From Eutypella sp. D-1 (taxonomy: Eukaryota > Ascomycota > Sordariomycetes > Xylariales > Diatrypaceae): a DNA stretch of 64,000 bases. Below are positions 9,842 to 19,939 of the stretch, piece by piece (the stretch's first letter is position 1; each line of letters opens with the position of its first letter). The stretch is taken from positions 248,001 to 312,000 of the forward strand of contig JAJTTP010000011.1 of assembly GCA_023313575.1 (NCBI GenBank), written 5' to 3'. The notes beneath the pieces were generated by a model. The model ran no database searches. It was given only the letters and a program-made list of their open reading frames with translations, and was not told where the DNA came from. The position numbers and the translations under genes were made by a program.

Positions 9842-11527
9842 GGTTAGACGATGGAAAAAAAGACCAAAGTCCCGCCAGGTATAAGGAAAGAAAATCGATG
9901 ACGCGCTTATATAATGCCCGACTCCATACGCCACAATAGAGAGCGTGGGGGGAACAGAAGGATGGATACGAGAGCAGAAACGAAGAATAAGTCAAAATGC
10001 TGACGTAGGTTAGAGAGTTCAGTCTAAATAAAAAGAACTTTGATTATATAATGACTAGGTGCGCACACAAACACAATTGCGTTGTATACAACCTTTTAAG
10101 AAAGCCCAACCAACACTCAGACGGCTTTTAATACGGAAAGACCTCTACATCGGAAGTGGGAAGTTGGCTAATGAAGATTAAGAGACTACAATACCAGCAT
10201 ATTGGTAGCCAATCTGATATATATATTTAGGTAGGCAGTCTGGTAGTTTACCTACCTTAGTACTTAATCTGCCTAACCAAAACTACCTATCTGGGTAGGT
10301 ATCCCCAGTTACCTGACATGCTGGTCTGAGCCGTTAGTTAGTTGGTCCCCACACAGCCAGCCAGGGGAGGAATGGCTTCATCGGTATGGAAGTTGACGCA
10401 CTACTGAGAAACGCGACATCATTGGGGCGGGATCAAAAGTGATCGATATTGATTGTTCGGATCGAGGTGGTGATCTGCGGACTTTCTTTTTTCTAACTGG
10501 AGGCCGCTCTTTTTTTTTCCCTACTTTTTTTCCACGGAATGCGGATTCTTCTTCATAAACTGAAATAGGATACAGGCTGACAGGTTCCGTTGAATATGCC
10601 ATGTAGCGGGACAGCCGGGTTGTCGGGTGAGGTGAACCCACGCCTCCGCCTCGTGTATACAAGCTTATGGTCAAGGTAGCCCAGTTAAAAGGGTGGTAGA
10701 ATATACAGGAGCGTAGGCATAATTACCCAGGACCAAGTAGGTATGTTTGAGCTTCGGACGTATGTAAGTACCCGAACCCCTGCTTTACTGTCTTGGGCCT
10801 CGGCAACTTTCCATGTGTTTGGCTGTTTGTGTGTGTGTGTGTGTGAGTTGCCTGTCGACGGGTATTGATGATTCCGAGGCAGGAGGCGCACGAGACCGAG
10901 ACATTCTGTCTCCTGTTTTCGAAGCCAAGTTTTATCGATTTTTCCATACGTGCGATTGACTCCCGTTTATATAGGGTCGCGTAGTGCAACTACAGTGGGG
11001 TTATAAAAGCCCTCAGTGCAGCCGCTGTCCAGGTCAAATCCAAAGTCATAAAGGAGGTGAGGCCTACCGTGGATTGGACATTCCGTGCGCATGAAGTCGA
11101 CGTAGGAAACGGCAACAAGAACTCAACCATCATCTTCTTGTTTAAAAGAATCCCACGATCACCTATCGTCTGGGGAAGTTTTGATATCACATATAACCTG
11201 ACGTGAGACCTTGTCGCATCTGCTCGTATCTACCGATTGAATACATACCTACGTCGTGATAACTAATGCCTCCAAGCTAGTCCAACAGAACCCACACAAG
11301 TGATTGAGGAAGATGATGTTACAGGAAACCCAGAAAAAAAAAAAAAAAAGAAAGAAAAAAACAAGGGAGAAAGGAAAAATCGCGTGCAGCCTTTCATGAA
11401 CACATGTACAGGTATTAAATATATCGCCATAAGTCTCCAAGTAAATGTATAGCTAGCCTTCCCAGTCTTACCCTGCCGTGCCCTGACCTGCGCTGCTCTT
11501 ACCGCACGTCACTGTCTTTCTATCCCC
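9842..11527. other. Intergenic region rich in ACCTA/TAGGT words
   Basis: No gene is recognised. Dense TAGGTAGG and CCTACCT words occur at about 10226-10315. There is a (GT)n tract at 10828-10845, and an A16 tract at 11334-11349 that would be U-rich in the PEX14 3' UTR. Open frames here start with non-ATG codons or show no family pattern. Confidence 0.55.
10226..10315. repeat. Cluster of TAGGTAGG / CCTACCTA words
   Basis: At least six copies, on both strands, of TAGGTA or TACCTA within 90 bases. Similar words recur at 13128-13139, 40240-40290, 43370-43383 and 63550-63750. Confidence 0.6.
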
Positions 11528-12853
11528 TTACGAGCTGCTTCCCGCTTCGGTGGTGCCGGCGCTCTTGGTCGCGGCCAGCTGCCACGCGGGAATGGAGGCC
11601 TTGGCGGCCGGCGCGCCGCTGGCGAAGGGAGTCGAGCGGCCGCCGAGCGAGGATATGTAGTCCTGCTTGCCGGTCGAGACCGAGGGCGCGGTGGAGGACG
11701 TGGGCGTGTCCCCGTTCGTCTGCGTGGTGGGGCTGTCGGTGGCGGCCGCGGCGACAGCGGAGGGTTCGGAGGCGGGAACGCCGGAAGCGGCCGCGTGGCC
11801 GTTCGTGGCGGGGGTGGTGACGGTGGGCCGCATGTAGCTGCTGGTGGTGCTGCTGGCCATAGCGGGAGTGGCCACGGGTGTGGAAGCAGCAGTGGGCGAG
11901 GAGCTGGTGATCCTCTGACCGATGAGGGACTTAAGGCTGCGCACCTCGACGCTGATCTCCTTGAGGCGGCTGTCGGTGAAGTCCTTGTGGGCAGACATGG
12001 CGTTGGGGATGGAGGACTTGAGGGCGCGAACGTCGTCGCGCAGGCGCTCCGTCTCGTCGTCCTGCCGCCGGCCCGCCGACTTGGCGTCCCGCACGAAGGC
12101 CTCGAGCTCGCCCAGCGCCTTGTCCAGGCGCTCGGTGCGCTCCTGCTCCGACGCCTTCAGCGACTCTGTGTCCTTGGCCAACTGCTCCAGCGCGACGAAC
12201 GCCTTCTCGAACTGCTCGTCCACCGTCTCCTTATCCTGCTCCAGCTTCTCCGGGGTCGGCGGTGTGACCAGCGGGGATATGTAGCGCTGTTTCGTGGGAG
12301 TTAGTCGCCGGGCTAACTCTGGTTTACTACAATGACGGTGGTAGGAGTGACGGTTCTGGTGATGATGCATACCTTTGTGAGGAAATATAGACCGTAGCTA
12401 ACTCCTCCCATCACGGTGGCCATGATGAACCAATCCCTCCAATCCCTCTTGAGGGGCTCGGGAGGAGGCGGAGGCTGCCATCCATAAGGCTGTGGTGGAT
12501 ACTGTCCATAATACTGTTGCTGCGGCGGTGGTGATCGTTGTTGATGAACTACCTGTTGCGACTGTGTCGAGGGCGGCGGTGTCGCGCCGGCGCGAGCATA
12601 GGCGGCGTCGATCTCCTCCTGTGTTAAGTTCTTCGCTCGTAGAAAAGAAAGCTGGTTCTCGATGGGGGATGAGATAACATTCGGGTCCTGTAAAACTGTA
12701 TGGCGATGATTATTAGCTATCAGCGATTGAATTCAGTGCGTAGAATTCGATGCGTAGCTCATTTCTCCTTGGAAGGAAGAGAGGCTGGTCCAGTGTTGAT
12801 TTATTTTACTTACAGGACACGGCGGAGGCCACAATGTCCTCGCGTACAGACAT
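11528..12853 (-). CDS. PEX14: Peroxin-14, peroxisomal import docking protein
   Basis: 373 residues from three exons: 12814..12853, 12373..12695 and 11528..12286. The first exon encodes only MSVREDIVASAVS plus one base. The acceptor at 12695/12696 was chosen because it restores the Pex14 N-terminal motif FLQDPNVISSPIENQ, followed by FLRAKNLTQEEIDAA, which binds Pex5 WxxxF motifs and Pex13/Pex19. A Pro/Gln-rich linker leads to the membrane segment DWFIMATVMGGVSYGLYFL (about residues 100-119). Then comes a coiled coil (about residues 140-230), and a Ser/Thr/Ala-rich tail. Introns are 118 and 86 bp. Pex14 and Pex13 form the docking complex and translocation pore at the peroxisomal membrane. The 40-bp first exon is easily missed by gene finders. 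Confidence 0.97.
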
Positions 12854-13701
12854 GATAGACGAATTACCGAATTACCATTCCCAGAAATACCGTCGCACGT
12901 GTTTCTTATTCCTGGAGAGAAAAGAGAAAGAAAAAACCACCAAAAAAAGGATGTTTTGAGGGTGTCGTCGCAAGTATCGTCGGTCGGTGTAGGCGCGCTA
13001 AGTGCGTTCTTAGGTAGTTGTAGATGTTAATATTAGTGATGGAGAGTTGAGTTCGGTCCAAGTGGATTTTGGCCGAGGCAAAAAGCTGGAAGGGTAGGGT
13101 TGAATTGAGTTAAGCTGACTTTACGAAGTACCTAGGTACACTCACATGAAAGGTTGATTATGTAATAGTGAAGTTGTGACCTTCTTGGCTGCTTGCGAAA
13201 CCCCGATCCTACGCCGTGAAGCGGGTCATTAACAGTGGACTTCAACACTAGCGAGTACCTACCCGAGGTACCTAAAATTTCCCCAGATGGAGAACCCGAA
13301 AGAGTATGTACTCCGTATGGAATTGCCCAGCCATTCAAAGGCTCGTATTGAGGGATTCAGATCAGCATTGCCTGTTCCATGACCCCGTTTGAATGTTCCC
13401 TTTTTAATGTCACGAAACTGAATGTATTCATATAACTGTTCTATTCATGTGAATAGCTTCTATACGTCTATGTATGCATGCATCAACATGGTGGTGCATG
13501 TATGCGTGCCTCGTCTACTGTAATGTAATATGTAGCTGGCTGTCTAAGTAAGCATTTTGGCATCGCCTTCGTCAAATCTGAATGCGGTATCCTGAAGGCG
13601 AAGAAAACCCCGATTGAGGGCAAGCAGGGAAGAAAAGAAAATGATAGATCATATGCATGATCTGATCTCGGAATCCGGAACACACACAAGCAAACTCGTC
13701 G
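12854..13701. other. Intergenic region between PEX14 and the Apd1-like gene
   Basis: No gene is seen. It holds the PEX14 promoter and 3' sequence of the Apd1-like gene. A perfect 12-bp palindrome GTACCTAGGTAC lies at 13128-13139. Confidence 0.55.
13128..13139. repeat. Perfect palindrome GTACCTAGGTAC
   Basis: Twelve bases identical to their reverse complement. The TACCTAGGTA core recurs exactly at 63581-63590, and as half sites elsewhere in non-coding parts of the window. Confidence 0.8.
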
Positions 13702-14939
13702 TCACCAGCTCATCATCCCCTTCGCGCGATCGAACCCGCCCCTGAGCTGCCGATCCGGCTTCACCACCTTGCCCTGCAGAATCGTGTACTTGACGAGGTT
13801 CTCGCAGTCCTCCGGCCTAACGCGCCCGAGCCAGATGCACTGCGCGGCGCCGACCTCGCTTTCGCCGTGGCCCTCGTCGTTGTCGCCCCCCTCGCCACCA
13901 CCTGCAGTCCGCGCCGACACGGGAGCCTTCTTGATCGCAACGTCCCCGTCCCGGCCCCTGGCCACGCCGTCGATACCGAATGCATCCAGTCGCCGGTACA
14001 CCAACACGTTGGCGCTGTACTTGTGCCCGCCGACGTGGTTGATGAAGTAGATGCCAACGCCGCCGGGCCGTTCGTCGTCGAGGTCGCGAAATAGCCCCAG
14101 CGGCCGCAGGTGCCGCTCCAACTCCTTGCGTATGAGCGGTGCGCTCTGCGCGCACCGCGCGTCTCGCGTCTTGTGCGAGCACAGCAGAATTAGTGCCCGG
14201 TGCGGGCTCGGCCGGGCCGTCAGTGCTAGCGCAGGGTCGGCTGTGGTGGGTGAGGACGGGGAGACTGGCACCGAGCGTGGCAGAGAGAATGGCGCCAGCG
14301 GTGACGTATTCGTCGGCCCCCGGTTGACGTATTCGCGTATGAGCGTCGGCACGGCCGCCGGCGTTACGTTCTCGATCACGGCGAAGGCGGGCAGGAGTAC
14401 GACCGTCGTGGGCTGCGAGTAGTCGGACGTGTGGTTCGGGGTGGGGATGTTGGAGGCGGATAACATGAGTTTCTGTCGTGGCGTCTTAGAAAAAAGCTAC
14501 CCAAAAATAACTTAAAAAAAAAAAAAAAACATACCCCGTTCTCAGGCTTTTCCGCCTTATCGATCGCCTGCATGATACTGCCCTTCTCGTCCGCGACTTC
14601 GCGCACCCAGTCGCTCTTCCCCGTGGCGACGAGGACGTGTGTGCTCCAGCCCTGGATGTGGCCGTAGAGCAGGTCGCTCTCCTCCATCTTGAAATTTCGC
14701 GGGTAGCGTACGGTGCAGCTGTCGCAGTCGCGGGTGCAGTCGTCGCCGTCGATCTCGGGCGTCGTGCGCGTGAACAGCTCGTCCGTCGTCGCGGCCCGGT
14801 GCTCCTCCCCGGCACCCTCGCCGTCGCCGCCCAGCGCGAGCTTCCGCGCCCCATCCAACAGCGACTTGAACCCCAATGCCATCTTCTGCTTCAACGGCGG
14901 CGTTGCTGCCGGCGCATTTGTCGTAGATGTCGGTGACAT
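13702..14939 (-). CDS. Sucrase/ferredoxin-like (Apd1 family) thioredoxin-fold [2Fe-2S] protein
   Basis: 391 residues from two exons, 14535..14939 and 13702..14472. The 62-bp intron begins GTATG and then carries a 16-base T tract on the coding strand. The N-terminal part has the family pattern DCTRDCDSC, followed by YPRNFKMEESDLLYGHIQGW. The C-terminal thioredoxin-like half has CSHKTRDARC (Cys233, Cys242) and INHVGGHKYSANVLVY (His281, His285). In yeast Apd1/Aim32 proteins, two cysteines and two histidines of the C-terminal domain hold a [2Fe-2S] cluster; the HVGGH motif fits that. The role is cytosolic or mitochondrial redox, linked in yeast to hydroxyurea and redox-drug response. The ATG at 14939 is the first in frame; the open sequence upstream has no ATG. 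Confidence 0.88.
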
Positions 14940-16253
14940 GGAAAATATATTATTTAAAAAAGGTGGAAAAAAACCAAGGGGGGGGGGGGTGTTATGTTCG
15001 AAACGAACTAAATTTAGCTGGGTACTGGATGCTCCAGGTACCTTCCTTAGCACCGGACGAGATTCGGTGATTTCCTTTATCAGATCCGACTAACACCGAT
15101 AAAGGTGTAGAAGGTATAAAAGGTGGGTACTATACTGGCTTGGCGCCTTGGCTCGAGATGATGCTGTACTCTGTATGTACGTACCAAAATGCGACGCAAC
15201 GCTTCTGCACCCGTTTTGTAAACCCTCTCCTTCCAAGGAATTGCGATGTAATAATCTCGTCTGCCAACTGTATACTCCGGTTTAATAATCGTCCATCATG
15301 GAGATGGAGATGGAGCATGGGGTTTTCTGGCCATTGCTTACCTTTCCTTGTTCAAACCAGGCCCGAGATCTGTATCCGCAGTCCGCTGATAGTTATTATT
15401 AAAAAAAATTTTTGCTTTACCTATTCAGTCTTGTGTCAATCTCCGTCTCAAGTGGCCTTGGCAAACTAGATTCCCGCGCTCGATTTGTAGTGCAATTTCC
15501 GGTATTGTCTTTTTTAAATCCAAGTTACGAACTCCAAGCAAAAAGATGAGATTTCTAATCACTTTTATTTCCATCTGATACCACGTACCTATTCCCTTAA
15601 ATAGGGAACGCGTGCAAGCGCACCAGCAGTCGGGGATTAGGGATGGGATGCTCGGATGAGACCAGAGTTAGCTTTGCTGGCTCGGACTTACATCACGTAG
15701 TCGCTCGGCTCCGAAACTGCCACGATGACGATCGCAGCTTCTAGTTACATATGATTCGTAAAGATGATGTCTCAAAGAACAGCACAGTTACGCACAGACA
15801 CGGTTTGATACCTGGAATATGCAGGCTGCTCGTATATTTATACAACATTGGCATCCCCAAGCTTATGAGACGGTTCGATACACATCCCGATACCCCGTAA
15901 GATTTCGGGGATCTGCCTCGGAGTTAATTAGAGACAGTTACGGCTATATCCGGACCGAAGATAGGACTTACCTTATCAGATGCTATCCAAGGGTATAATT
16001 GGCTCATCCCCACACCCCTTTTCCCGATTGGGGAATTTCCAAAAAGCGGGGACTGGGGTAGATGGTCTAGATAGTTCCGTCCCCCCTAAGATGCTCTGCC
16101 CATCCCCCATAAGGTGCGTCAGCTCGATAATATCAGCCCCAAATTTGCGTCAGGGGTCAAGAACCGCGAAACCTATTCAGACCCTAGCGGCAGGGAGATA
16201 AATCAACATCCGTATCATTCCAGCTCATCCTCTCCTACTCCGAATTCATTAAA
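14940..16253. other. Divergent intergenic region
   Basis: This lies between the Apd1-like gene (-) and the 75-residue gene (+), so it should hold both promoters. I checked 15600-15720 for a 5S rRNA and found no convincing match. Nothing else is recognised. Confidence 0.55.
14978..14989. repeat. G12 homopolymer in the Apd1-like gene leader
   Basis: Twelve consecutive G on the plus strand, 39 bases upstream of the Apd1-like ATG. It would be a C tract in that gene's leader or core promoter. Confidence 0.85.
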
Positions 16254-16481
16254 ATGCCCATCTCGACGGCCGACATCGCGGGATCAGTGCAGAGCACCAA
16301 CTCCGGGGAGCCAGCTTTTTCGACGCAGCATGGACGGGGCGACGATCACATGGCGACTGGGGCTGGAGTGGACACGGGCGCAGGCACCACGAGGGAGAAG
16401 ACGGAGGCCGAGCTCGAGGCTGACCGTCTCTATGAGGAGAGGATGGAGGAGGAATATGCGAAGAGGGAAGGTGGCGCGTGA
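16254..16481 (+). CDS. Small hydrophilic conserved-looking fungal protein
   Basis: 75 residues, starting MPISTADIAGSVQSTN and ending EEEYAKREGGA. The ATG has a good fungal context (A at -3). The protein is Gly/Thr-rich in the middle, with a charged probable helix at the C-terminus (LEADRLYEERMEEEYAKRE). No signal peptide or membrane segment is seen. I do not know its function. Its motif-like ends look like a conserved short fungal family, but I cannot verify this. The stop TGA at 16479-16481 lies inside a consensus donor (GC|GTGAGT), so a further exon is possible. Confidence 0.55.
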   Translation: MPISTADIAGSVQSTNSGEPAFSTQHGRGDDHMATGAGVDTGAGTTREKTEAELEADRLYEERMEEEYAKREGGA

Positions 16482-17782
16482 GTAATCTAAAGCGTGCTGG
16501 ATGTAAACAAGCCTATCGAGCCAATAAAGCCGAATGCTAAAGAAAGGGTGAGCTCACCAAGAGAACCAAAGATATTCAATCGCCGCCCAATGGCCAGCCA
16601 TATTATATCGCTAATGTTAGGGATATGTATGCGAAATCTGATGTAATGCAAATCTTCCTATTTCGTGACGTCATTGCCTTGTCTTCATATCCATAAATAG
16701 GGTGATATATATAAGGCCCATAGCGCAAAGGAGGATATCTAGGTGTAGATACCCAACGCCAGTAAAACGCACAATGGATACATCGTGGTAGGAAAAAAGT
16801 GGCGTGCTGTTTACGCATTCAAGGAAAGGGATGATATCCTTCAGAATTGGCGGTCACTATGCCACAACTGGAACGACACTTATTTATTCTACATGTGGGT
16901 GGCAAGGGAGATAGATGTAAATACTCATAAATCTCATTGTGGACGGGAGTTCTTTGAGGGCTGGTACTGTGGCTACTTATGTGGAGACTCAGGTGCGAGG
17001 CGTATTACCCCTTTTCACCCCTATTTGTAATAGTGGAGCCCGAGGGGTAATCTCTATCGAAAAGTCGAGACCCAACTAATATATCGATTTCTGCCATCTT
17101 TATCTTGACCGGAGAGTTACAGTCAGCTGACGCGAGCCTCCCCTTGAGTGCGACTATCACCCCCTGTCCCACGCCTACAACTCCCACGCGACACGGCGTG
17201 TCTAACGACGTGTCTAAGCATTAGCAGTATGCAAGTTCCGTTTTAAGCCGTATTGTATCCATTTGGCTTCATTCTAAGGAAATACAAATACCTTCCCACC
17301 TAAAGAGATGGAACAAGACCTCAGGAGACCTGAGCATAGTTCTAATAGGACTATTGAGTGACTAAACGAGCCAAGTAGTAGAGCAGAAGTATGAGTCAAC
17401 TTTCTGCATGACAATGGCAATCAACAGCATTCCATCATCTTGACCAACGGCGATTTCAGAAATTACGGTACTGGTGCTACTGCACAATAACAACAAGGAT
17501 AATAACCCATAGCCTCTTATGTGACGTCAGATTTCAATTAAGACCAGCATGAAAAGAATGTAAATAAAAATAGTCTTGAGTCCTGCATTTTCACGTACCC
17601 TGCATTACTTCCATTCTCTCTCAACAACACCTCAATCCTCAAGGCCCACGACGAGAACCCCGCCCTTACACGCCATGTGCGACACCAAGTGAAATGGTTC
17701 GTCGTGCGCCGTCTCGCAGAGACATCGATATGTCTCGGGAACCGGCACAAGAACGAGCGGGATGCTTTGATGCATGTTTCGG
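16482..17782. other. Intergenic region
   Basis: No gene is supported. A plus-strand 81-codon frame at 16785-17030 is Trp/Cys-rich, but starts with GTG and has no splice-consistent partner. The region also carries the 3' side of the tyrosinase gene. Confidence 0.5.
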
Positions 17783-19939
17783 TTACAGGACCATCCTCGT
17801 GCCGTTAAACTGGGAGAAAATTCTCGAATAGGTGTGTCCGTCTCTGTACTGGGGAAACTCGGATGCCCTTGTCGGCGGCACGACATCTAAATGCAGAACC
17901 TCTAGCCTCAGGCTCGGCACCCTGCTAGAATCGATGATCGAGTCGTCATCCTGCATAAGTAACAAGTGACGAATAAGAGTTAGCCAACGGGTCTACGCCC
18001 TCACTCATCAGGGGTTATACCACGGCAGAAACAGCGACCGATGTGTTCGTCGCACTGCACAGAGCCACCGCTTAAGATAGCGCGAAGGCTTCAATTGAAG
18101 TACAGCAGATAACATACCTTTCTGATCTCAAAGTACAGGTCCCTCTCCAACTGGTCTTCGATTGCATCCGGACTCATGCCTCGGAATCTGGAGGCATCGA
18201 TGACATGCGTCAAAGGGATCTCGTCGGACAAGACGCCGTGCATTGGCATGTTGAGCAATGTCGTACGACCGGCATACCTATCCCCTACATAGAGATTGAT
18301 GGTGCATGGAAGCTCCAGTTCTGACCGCTCGACCTCTACATTGACTACCCAGTCTCTCGTGGTGTCGACGGTAGCGTGGAAATCCTTGGGGTGGGGTTGT
18401 TCGACGCCAGGAGGTATCGGGATACCATAGAGATTATTGACGATCTCGATCACGCGCAGCGAGTTCTGGTACACATCTAGATCCGTGTCTTGGAGCTCTG
18501 GGTATGTGTAGCCGAAGTCGCTGATGTTAACGATGCTCCTGCCTGTGTGGAACGTTTGGCCGTCCGCCTGGTAGAAAGGCTTCAACGGACTGTCGGCCGT
18601 GATGACCTCTCCTTTTGCAGTTGAGAATAGTCCATTGCTCACATACGCAACTTCCTGGGCCGTGGCGTTATAATGGATAGACTCCCAAATGGCAGCAAGA
18701 CGATCAAGGTTGCAGTGATGAAATATGCTGGCTAGATCATCAGTATTGGTATAATAGTGCGCAGAGTACAATGGGACTCACAATAGAGGGTCGAATGAAG
18801 TTACGGTAAGTGAGGCAAACAAGCCGCCAACGAGGTTATGGACATCGTTGTGCGGGGACTCGAAGCTTTGCCCGCTGGCTGCCACTGAGGCCATCTTGTC
18901 GTAGGTATCAGACAAGGAAAAAGCACGGAACTGTTGGAATCAGTACGTCTAAGAGTACAACACGTGTGTGGAGTAAAGCTCACGACTTTCATGGTTATGG
19001 ATTGTGCCTGCTCCGTTAGCTTTTCATTTACTTCGTCTACCGGGTATGTACTGTTCGCGTTAGGCGACCTCGTCGTTTCATTCGGCCAATTTTCAGAGCC
19101 GGGAAATAGACTTTGGTCGAGAGGATAGTCGAGCCACCTGTAACTGTAAAGGGGGTTGCGAATCGTGACGGGCCCCACTGGGGCATTCACAGTGATACTT
19201 TGTGTTGTGCAAGAATGGGGGACGCGGGCATCCGCCGCCCAATCCCAGTAAGGAAGCCGGAACTTTTGACTGGCAGAGACATAGTAAGACCCGTTATCAC
19301 CCTTATTATATTCAGGTGCTAGACGAAGCATCTCGTTCCCGATGAGTTGCTATTCACGGTCAGCTTTTCCTATGTGAGGAGAGGGGCCTCTGAAGCACGT
19401 GCCTCAAACAGTGTTATGTATGGACGATGCCAGGGCGTGAACAGCGTTTCCTTCGAGGAATATCAGTATGTATAACATTAATAGAGTACACGAAGAATGG
19501 GTTTTGCTTACACCGTGAGGGCAGAACCCGGTGTGCTCGCCACCCGGTACTGCGTCGACGCCATTCCAGGACGCATACGGCTGGCCATGAACGCCTGCGC
19601 CATATTAGACTTAACACAAATAGAGAAGGATGTATTGCCGGTACTCACCTGCGACTCCATAATATGAATAATCTTCTGTGGTAGACTGATTCTGGAGTGC
19701 TGAAAGAGCAAGAATGAAAAGGTCCCTATCACCGATGAGAGATCTAGTCGGCCTGACACCTGGAGATTAGCATACCAAGTAGGACCGCCTTCGGCCTCGA
19801 GGTCGTTTATATTGCGGCGAACAGGCACAGCACCCGTTTGAGAGTCGATTCCCGTCATCAAGCCGGTTACCGGTATGATCCGGCTTCTCGCGAGGTTGGC
19901 CGCAGTCCCAAACAAAAATAGCACTTTGGCGACTCGCAT
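17783..19939 (-). CDS. Tyrosinase (type-3 copper polyphenol oxidase), eight exons
   Basis: 554 residues. Exons in coding order: 19776..19939, 19649..19725, 19512..19594, 19403..19450, 18984..19349, 18782..18930, 18118..18727, 17783..17950. All joins keep phase. The enzyme hydroxylates monophenols and oxidises diphenols to o-quinones, as in melanin synthesis. CuA ligands fit His83 (GVHGQPY), His107 (FCPHG) and His116 (PWHRPY); Cys105-X-His107 is the usual thioether pair. CuB fits His273 and His277 (SPHNDVHNL) plus the HH at 299-300 (FHHCNLDR). A hydrophobic leader, MRVAKVLFLFGTAANLA, suggests secretion or vesicular targeting. The length is close to fungal tyrosinases that keep a C-terminal lid domain. 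One intron (19350..19402) starts with GC. The ATG at 19939 is the first in frame. Confidence 0.95.
19350..19402 (-). other. 53-bp GC-AG intron in the tyrosinase gene
   Basis: The junction reads GAG|GCACGT at the donor and AATAG|CAA at the acceptor, with a GCTGACC branch point inside. It joins PWHRPYITLFE to QLIGNEML in phase 0. The only nearby GT donor would shift the frame, so the GC donor is the one that works. Confidence 0.82.

Noticed and set aside
15600..15720. Possible 5S rRNA-like string with GGGATGGGATG and GCTCGGATGAGACC
   Set aside because: It lacks the full internal control region and the paired 5' and 3' ends of a fungal 5S gene.
16785..17030. 81-codon Trp/Cys-rich plus-strand frame
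   Set aside because: It starts with GTG, has no family pattern, and I found no splice partner.
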